Of a stretch of 11,490 nucleotides of DNA, positions 7,467 to 11,490 are shown piece by piece. The first letter of the stretch is position 1; the number at the start of each line of letters is the position of its first letter. The stretch is from Flavobacteriales bacterium (GTDB lineage: Bacteria > Bacteroidota > Bacteroidia > NS11-12g > UBA955), in NCBI GenBank assembly GCA_947472115.1, contig CANIZU010000044.1:1-11490 (forward strand), written 5' to 3'. Below the pieces are notes generated by a model, which did no database searches, was not told the origin of the DNA, and saw only the letters and a list, made by a program, of their open reading frames with translations. The position numbers and the translations under genes were made by a program.

Positions 7467-7834
7467 TCGTCGTCGTCTTTGCGATACTTACAACAATCCG
7501 GCAAGCTCTGATAAACCACATTGCTTGCTTTCACTTTATCTGTATCATGTCCAACCATTGCAATCATATTATGCAATTGAATTTCTTGCAATTTGGTTGG
7601 GTCGTAAGTGATCGTTACAATGCTGCTCTCGATATTGTAAATAGCCTTATAGATGCCTTTTTTATCTAAAGCGCTTTCGATTCGCTCTTTACATTCTGCA
7701 CAATTGCCTTGAACCTCAAAAGAAATCATCGTTTTTTTGATGGGTTTGGGTGCGATGTTTTTTGGCAACGTGAATGCCACAGATATAAAGCCAATGACTG
7801 CAAACAGGGTGTTTAAAAATTGTCTTGTTTTCAT
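7445..7834 (-). CDS. Exported heavy-metal-associated (HMA) domain protein
   Basis: A 129-residue protein with an N-terminal hydrophobic segment (about residues 8-23) that reads as a signal peptide or membrane anchor, followed by one HMA (ferredoxin-like, Atx1-type) domain at about 35-101. The metal-binding loop is GNCAECKE with C45 and C48 (CxxC). Beta-strand segments SIVTITYDP and the VGHDTDKVKA end fit the fold. A short tail adds an adjacent cysteine pair, C114 and C115, in LPDCCKYR, and ends in GKH, giving further possible ligands. The methionine usual just before the CxxC loop in cytosolic copper chaperones is absent. The gene precedes and overlaps the TonB-dependent receptor, so the two are probably co-translated. 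A periplasmic metal-binding partner of that receptor is the natural reading; copper is likely but not proven by sequence. The start has a -7 promoter element about 30 bases upstream. Confidence 0.88.
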   Translation of the reverse strand: MKTRQFLNTLFAVIGFISVAFTLPKNIAPKPIKKTMISFEVQGNCAECKERIESALDKKGIYKAIYNIESSIVTITYDPTKLQEIQLHNMIAMVGHDTDKVKASNVVYQSLPDCCKYRKDDDEWGPGKH

Positions 7835-7863
7835 GTTTGATTGATTGATAATTACGCTCTATA

Positions 7864-7871
7864 CAAAGTTA
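7864..7871 (-). promoter_or_regulatory. Candidate Bacteroidota -7 promoter element for the HMA-receptor pair
   Basis: Read on the minus strand the bases are TAACTTTG, an exact match to the Bacteroidota primary-sigma -7 consensus TAnnTTTG. It sits 30 bases upstream of the HMA-protein start codon, which would leave a 5' leader of roughly 20-25 bases. I found no good -33 TTTG at the usual 19-21 base spacing; an ATTGG is present but only about 10 bases away. The element lies in the 88-base divergent gap between the HMA gene and the permease, the right place for a promoter. An 8-base match alone can occur by chance in AT-rich DNA. Confidence 0.42.
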
Positions 7872-7922
7872 GATAATTTTCCAATCTTTAGCACTTTTGG
7901 TTGTATTATCGTAGAACTAAGC

Positions 7923-9644
7923 ATGAGTTGGCGTAATTTATTTCGGGTAAAAACGGATTTCCCTGTAAATCAAGGGGATAGTTCTTTGAAGCGCGTTTTA
8001 GGCGTGAGAGATTTGACCTTTTTCGGCATCGCGGCGATCATCGGTGCCGGAATTTTTAGTTCCATCGGTGATGCATGTGCCAAAGGCGGTCCGGCATCAG
8101 TATATCTTATCATTATTTGTGGTGTGGCATGCGCTTTTGCGGCTTTGTGTTACGCCGAATTTGCATCGCGAATCCCTGTTTCAGGAAGTGCCTATACATA
8201 CGCTTACGCATCGTTCGGTGAGCTGTTTGCTTGGATTATTGGTTGGGCATTGATTATGGAATATGCCATCGGTAACATTTACGTCGCCTTTTCGTGGTCA
8301 GGTTATGTCGTTCACCTCCTAGATCAACTCGGATGGATTCTGCCTCGTTGGATGGTGACGGATTATTCCACCGCCCATGAAATGTATCAAACCGTAATGT
8401 CCAAAATGCAAGGGGCAATTTCAGGTGGCGAATTTGGAGAACTTTGGAAATCTGCCAATTTGAGCGGCTATTCACAGGCCGATAATGATGCTTTCAACGC
8501 TTTCGTCAATGCGCCGCAAGTATTTGGTTTACACATTGTTTTTGATGCGCCAGCACTGTTAATCAATGTCTTGATTACGATGTTGGTTTACCGGGGAATC
8601 AAAGAGTCCCGAAACGCTTCCAATTTGATGGTTATACTTAAGTTGGTTGCCATTTTATTGGTTATTGTAGTGGGTATTGGCTATATCGACGTAAAGAATT
8701 ATACCCCATTTATGCCGAATGGATTTGAAGGTGTGATGCAAGGTGTTTCTGCGTTGTTCTTTACCTACATTGGTTTTGATGCGGTAAGTACGTTGGCGGA
8801 GGAGTCAAAAAATCCACAGCGAGATTTGCCCCGGGGTATGTTCTATTCCTTGCTGATTTGCACGGTACTGTATATTTTCATCACACTCGTATTGACAGGC
8901 ATGGTTCCTTACGATACGCTAGGAGTGGGTGATCCGCTTGCATATGTACTCGGAGCCCGCGGTATCGATTGGTTGGAATACATTGTTTCCATTGTGGCTG
9001 TTGTAGCAATGGCAAGTGTCCTGTTGGTTTTTCAAATGGGTCAGCCCAGAATTTGGTTAAGTATGAGTAGGGATGGATTGCTTCCGCCTGCTTTTTCTCG
9101 CGTTCATCCAAAATTTAGTACGCCATCTTTCGCAACCATTATTACGGGATTGATGGTTGGTATTCCAATTCTGTTCACCAACGAAGGTTTTGTCCTCGAT
9201 TTCACTAGCATAGGAACCATTTTTGCTTTCGTTTTGGTATGTGGCGGAGTATTGCTGTTGCCACCGAGAAAAGAAGGTGAAGGCAAGGGTTTCGTGATGC
9301 CATACATTGATGGGAAATACCTGTATCCAGCTATAATTACTATATCAATCGCTTTAGTGCGATACAACTTCCCAGATTATTTTGATCAATTACTTCAATG
9401 GAATGATTGGAGTACGATGTTTGTCGTTGCTCACCGATTATATTGGATCTTACTACTGGGATTGTCTATCATGAGTTATGTCCGCAGCTGGTCGTTGATA
9501 CCCTTGTTGGGATTGTCGATTTGTGCCTATTTGCTTACCGGAATGGAAGCCAACAATTGGTACTGGTTTTTCGGTTGGTTTGGTATTGGGCTCGTCGTTT
9601 ATTTCTCTTACGGTTACAGAAAGAGCAAATTGGCAACAAATTGA
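7923..9644 (+). CDS. APC-superfamily amino acid permease (CAT/YfnA-like)
   Basis: A 573-residue inner-membrane transporter of the amino acid-polyamine-organocation superfamily. The first helix holds the substrate-backbone motif IIGAGIF (about 39-45). YAEFASRIPVSGSAYTY (about 77-93) and FTYIGFDAVSTLAEESKNP (about 280-298) are typical of the cationic amino acid transporter/YfnA group, as is HPKFSTPSFAT later on. About 12 or more hydrophobic helices are visible. A polar loop of roughly 65 residues (about 140-206) separates two helices in the first half. The substrate cannot be read from sequence; broad amino acid uptake is the safe call. The ATG at 7923 gives the familiar start MSWRNLFRVK. An upstream in-frame ATG at 7845 would add 26 hydrophobic, low-quality residues and run nearly into the divergent HMA gene start, so it was not chosen. 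Likely its own transcription unit, perhaps with the downstream DUF721 gene 44 bases away. Confidence 0.88.
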   Translation: MSWRNLFRVKTDFPVNQGDSSLKRVLGVRDLTFFGIAAIIGAGIFSSIGDACAKGGPASVYLIIICGVACAFAALCYAEFASRIPVSGSAYTYAYASFGELFAWIIGWALIMEYAIGNIYVAFSWSGYVVHLLDQLGWILPRWMVTDYSTAHEMYQTVMSKMQGAISGGEFGELWKSANLSGYSQADNDAFNAFVNAPQVFGLHIVFDAPALLINVLITMLVYRGIKESRNASNLMVILKLVAILLVIVVGIGYIDVKNYTPFMPNGFEGVMQGVSALFFTYIGFDAVSTLAEESKNPQRDLPRGMFYSLLICTVLYIFITLVLTGMVPYDTLGVGDPLAYVLGARGIDWLEYIVSIVAVVAMASVLLVFQMGQPRIWLSMSRDGLLPPAFSRVHPKFSTPSFATIITGLMVGIPILFTNEGFVLDFTSIGTIFAFVLVCGGVLLLPPRKEGEGKGFVMPYIDGKYLYPAIITISIALVRYNFPDYFDQLLQWNDWSTMFVVAHRLYWILLLGLSIMSYVRSWSLIPLLGLSICAYLLTGMEANNWYWFFGWFGIGLVVYFSYGYRKSKLATN

Positions 9645-9688
9645 AGATTTAGGACCCGAATTATTTTGTAATTTTACATCATATCGCC

Positions 9689-10003
9689 ATGATTGACCTG
9701 CCTAGAAAAGACGTACTCGAGAAAAAAGAAAAGGCCTTAACCGATGTGATTAAGCGTTTATACGATAAATATCGTATCACTCAGAAAATGGATGAAATTG
9801 AATTGGTTAAGCTGTGGAGCGAAATCGTAGGTCCATTAATCGCAAAACACACCAGTAAAATTGAAATGCGCGGAAAGACGCTATACGTGAGTTTTGATCA
9901 AGCACCCTTAAAAAATGAAATGTTTATGCAAAGGGAGCAGTTGAGATTGAATATCAACGAACGTTTAGGCCCAAATTTCGTCGAGAAGATTTTTATTGGA
10001 TAG
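9689..10003 (+). CDS. DUF721 domain protein (DciA-like)
   Basis: A 104-residue, charged, apparently soluble cytosolic protein. The segment with LVKLWSEIVGPLIAKHTSKIE, followed by a strand GKTLYVSFDQAPLKNEM and a terminal LGPNFVEKIFI, follows the DUF721 pattern (W-x-x-I-V-G, then L-x-V-x-x-x-x-A-x-x-x-E). DUF721 includes DciA, which loads or operates the replicative helicase DnaB in bacteria without DnaC or DnaI. Bacteroidota members are short, close to this length, and contain only the KH-like core. A helicase-loading role here is inferred from the family and has no support from neighbours; recF, a common companion in this phylum, is not nearby. The gene ends 2 bases from the convergent YihY-family stop. 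Confidence 0.82.
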   Translation: MIDLPRKDVLEKKEKALTDVIKRLYDKYRITQKMDEIELVKLWSEIVGPLIAKHTSKIEMRGKTLYVSFDQAPLKNEMFMQREQLRLNINERLGPNFVEKIFIG

Positions 10004-10005
10004 GA

Positions 10006-11025
10006 TTACAATCCCCCGTTAAGCGCATTCGCATGTCTGTCGCGCTGCGCAATGGCCTTTTCGATACTCACATTCAATTCAAACCCAACTATGATCGTAA
10101 GTACGTTGATATAAATCAATATCATCAGTGCAATGATTGCCCCAATAGATCCATATACTTTGTTGTAGGTGTTGAAATTGTTGACGTACAATCCAAAGGA
10201 AACCGTGGAGATGGCAGAAAGTACCGAGGCCATTACACTACCAGCACTGAGGAATTTCCATCGCTTAATATTGGATGGACCAAAAAAGTAAATACTGGAT
10301 GTGGCAATCAGAATGAGCGCTGCCAGAACAAAATACTCTAGCAATAAAATGAAGAACTCGTAAACACCGGCCAATGGCCAATCGTGCGAGACAATGTAAT
10401 GTACACTTTGATAGGCATATGTGAGGATTAAAAGGGTGACAATCACAATCACGCTAATCCAAAATGTCATAAATATGGCCTTTAATCGAATCTGAAACCA
10501 GTTTTTCTTTTTACCAAAAGGCAGTCGGCGGTTGAAAGAATTGATCAACAAGTGGAAGGCATTGGAAGAAAAGTAAATGGTAGTAAAAAATCCAAAAGAA
10601 AGCAGACCCGTATTCTGTTTATGCAGAATTTCTAGAATCGTTCCCTGGATTTCTTTGAAGGTTTGTTTGGGTAAAATCAGTGATAACTCCTGAATGAACT
10701 GTGTTTTTAATCCGTTTAAAGGCAAATAACCAATCAGTGTGAGCAAGAAGATGATGGCAGGGAATAGCGCTAAGAAGAAGTTGAAACTCAAACTGGAGGC
10801 CCGCGTGTTTAGGTTTTCCATGAACATCGACCGGAAAAAATACTTACCTACGTTATATAAACTCTCCCCTTGAAATGCCGCCAATCGTTTGTTTTGCAAA
10901 TAGATCATCAACGGGTGGGTGGGGCCTTGGCTGTCTTTGGGTTGTTGATCGTTTGAAGACAAGTGTTCCTCTACCTCATCCGCGGTATGCTGAATTTTGT
11001 CCTTTATCGATTTGTAGAATCCCAT
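10006..11025 (-). CDS. YihY/BrkB-family inner membrane protein
   Basis: A 339-residue membrane protein. After a hydrophilic N-terminal stretch of about 55 residues (charged, with DEVEEH and a run of D/Q/K) comes the family core: RASSLSFNFFLALFPAI (about 75-91) at the first helix, then five more hydrophobic segments. Glycine-rich GSIGAIIALMIL and the helix ending GFELN near the C-terminus are typical of YihY/BrkB. The family was once mislabelled ribonuclease BN; its members are now described as membrane proteins of uncertain, possibly transport, function, and I do not assign a substrate. It starts 15 bases after the stop of the thioesterase gene on the same strand, so the two are probably cotranscribed. 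Its 3' end abuts the convergent DUF721 gene with a 2-base gap. Confidence 0.9.
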   Translation of the reverse strand: MGFYKSIKDKIQHTADEVEEHLSSNDQQPKDSQGPTHPLMIYLQNKRLAAFQGESLYNVGKYFFRSMFMENLNTRASSLSFNFFLALFPAIIFLLTLIGYLPLNGLKTQFIQELSLILPKQTFKEIQGTILEILHKQNTGLLSFGFFTTIYFSSNAFHLLINSFNRRLPFGKKKNWFQIRLKAIFMTFWISVIVIVTLLILTYAYQSVHYIVSHDWPLAGVYEFFILLLEYFVLAALILIATSSIYFFGPSNIKRWKFLSAGSVMASVLSAISTVSFGLYVNNFNTYNKVYGSIGAIIALMILIYINVLTIIVGFELNVSIEKAIAQRDRHANALNGGL

Positions 11026-11040
11026 GTTTTGGATTAGCCC

Positions 11041-11448
11041 TTAAAACCCGTACTTCTCTGAAATGATACTTGGGATTTTGATTGGACGAAGATCGGATTT
11101 TCTAGCATAAAACATAACCATCGAAGCGGTATTTAGTAATTCACCGTTTTGATTATAAGTCTTATACATAAATGTACAGCGTATTTCAGGGATACCCTCA
11201 ATCCAAATTTCAATACTCAATAAGTCATCGTATCTGCCGGCTCTTTTGAAGTCGATACTCATCGATTTGACAGGCATAATGAGCCCATCGTCTTCCATGT
11301 CCTTGTAAGTGATGCCCTTTGCACGCATTTGCTCCGTTCTAGCCTCTTCAAAATATAAGGCCCAGTTGGAATGGTGGACAAATCCCATTTTGTCGCACTC
11401 GGCATATCGCACTCTTACAGTGTGTGTGTAAACTGATCCTTTATCCAT
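11041..11448 (-). CDS. Acyl-CoA thioesterase, YbgC/4-hydroxybenzoyl-CoA thioesterase-like hotdog protein
   Basis: A 135-residue single hotdog-fold protein, normal length for the YbgC-like family. The N-terminal active-site segment VRYAECDKMGFVHHSNW (about 13-29) corresponds to the family's YxDxDxxGVVYHxxY pattern, with D19 as the expected catalytic aspartate and H26 at the usual histidine position. The long helix YFEEARTEQMRAKG and the sheet region ending VMFYARKSDLRP complete the fold. The likely reaction is hydrolysis of an acyl-CoA or related thioester in the cytosol; chain length and acyl type cannot be read. The gene is the upstream member of a pair with the YihY-family gene. The 42 bases beyond its start to the window edge are AT-rich and show no convincing promoter match. 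Confidence 0.87.
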   Translation of the reverse strand: MDKGSVYTHTVRVRYAECDKMGFVHHSNWALYFEEARTEQMRAKGITYKDMEDDGLIMPVKSMSIDFKRAGRYDDLLSIEIWIEGIPEIRCTFMYKTYNQNGELLNTASMVMFYARKSDLRPIKIPSIISEKYGF

Positions 11449-11490
11449 TAATATCTCAACAAAAATGCTTCTTTTATTTGTTCTTTTCTA

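Noticed and set aside
7396..7669. Two overlapping plus-strand frames across the HMA/receptor junction
   Set aside because: Both are antisense to well-supported genes and show no recognisable domain. They arise because the minus-strand genes lack stops in those frames.
7845..7922. Upstream in-frame ATG as start of the amino acid permease
   Set aside because: It would add 26 residues that do not resemble permease N-termini and would begin 11 bases from the divergent HMA start, inside the region holding that gene's promoter. The ATG at 7923 gives a typical N-terminus.
7835..7922. Divergent gap checked for operators or a metal-responsive site
   Set aside because: Apart from the single -7 element I saw no clear inverted repeat or known metal-regulator operator.
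9661..9676. Possible -7 promoter elements (TTATTTTG and TAATTTTA) before the DUF721 gene
   Set aside because: Each has one mismatch to TAnnTTTG, neither has a -33 partner at the right spacing, and the second would leave almost no leader. The region is simply AT-rich.
10033..10341. A plus-strand open frame of about 100 codons opposite the YihY-family gene
   Set aside because: It is antisense to a confidently assigned membrane protein, has low-complexity unconserved-looking composition, and has no start context of its own.
11449..11490. Possible promoter for the thioesterase gene on the minus strand
   Set aside because: The nearest match (CATTTTTG) has one mismatch and no -33 element, and the window ends too soon to judge.

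Overview
This window looks like a chromosomal segment from a member of the Bacteroidota. Four things point there: a ccmC-ccmD-ccmE-ccmF run with Bacteroidota-type proteins (CcmE with a CPSKY heme-site motif, CcmF of 881 residues), a TonB-dependent receptor paired with a secreted HMA protein, a match to the Bacteroidota -7 promoter element (TAnnTTTG), and moderate-to-low GC. Coding density is very high. No gene-free stretch reaches 100 bases, and I see no RNA gene, mobile element, CRISPR array or phage gene.

Bases 2-5420 (+ strand) carry a tightly packed run of six genes: the 3' end of proline dehydrogenase, ccmC, a 56-codon ccmD, ccmE, ccmF, and a DUF2520 Rossmann-fold protein. All five junctions are the same 4-base ATGA overlap, so the run is probably one translationally coupled operon. 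CcmC and CcmD should load heme onto the chaperone CcmE, and CcmF should attach it to apocytochrome c. CcmA, CcmB, CcmG and CcmH are not in the window.

Bases 5400-7834 (- strand) hold a two-gene unit. A small exported HMA-domain protein (CxxC plus a C-terminal CC) overlaps the start of a TonB-dependent receptor whose plug domain also carries a CC pair. The likely role is handling of a thiophilic metal such as copper at the cell envelope. A -7 promoter element lies just upstream of the HMA gene.

Bases 7923-10003 (+ strand) encode an APC-family amino acid permease and a short DUF721/DciA-like protein. Bases 10006-11448 (- strand) encode a YbgC-like acyl-CoA thioesterase followed by a YihY/BrkB-family membrane protein.

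Most of this is recognisable housekeeping and envelope biology. The parts worth a second look are the CxxxY form of CcmE, the roughly 140-residue insert in CcmC, the cysteine pairs shared by the HMA protein and the receptor plug, and the uninterrupted chain of ATGA junctions tying proline dehydrogenase to cytochrome c maturation.
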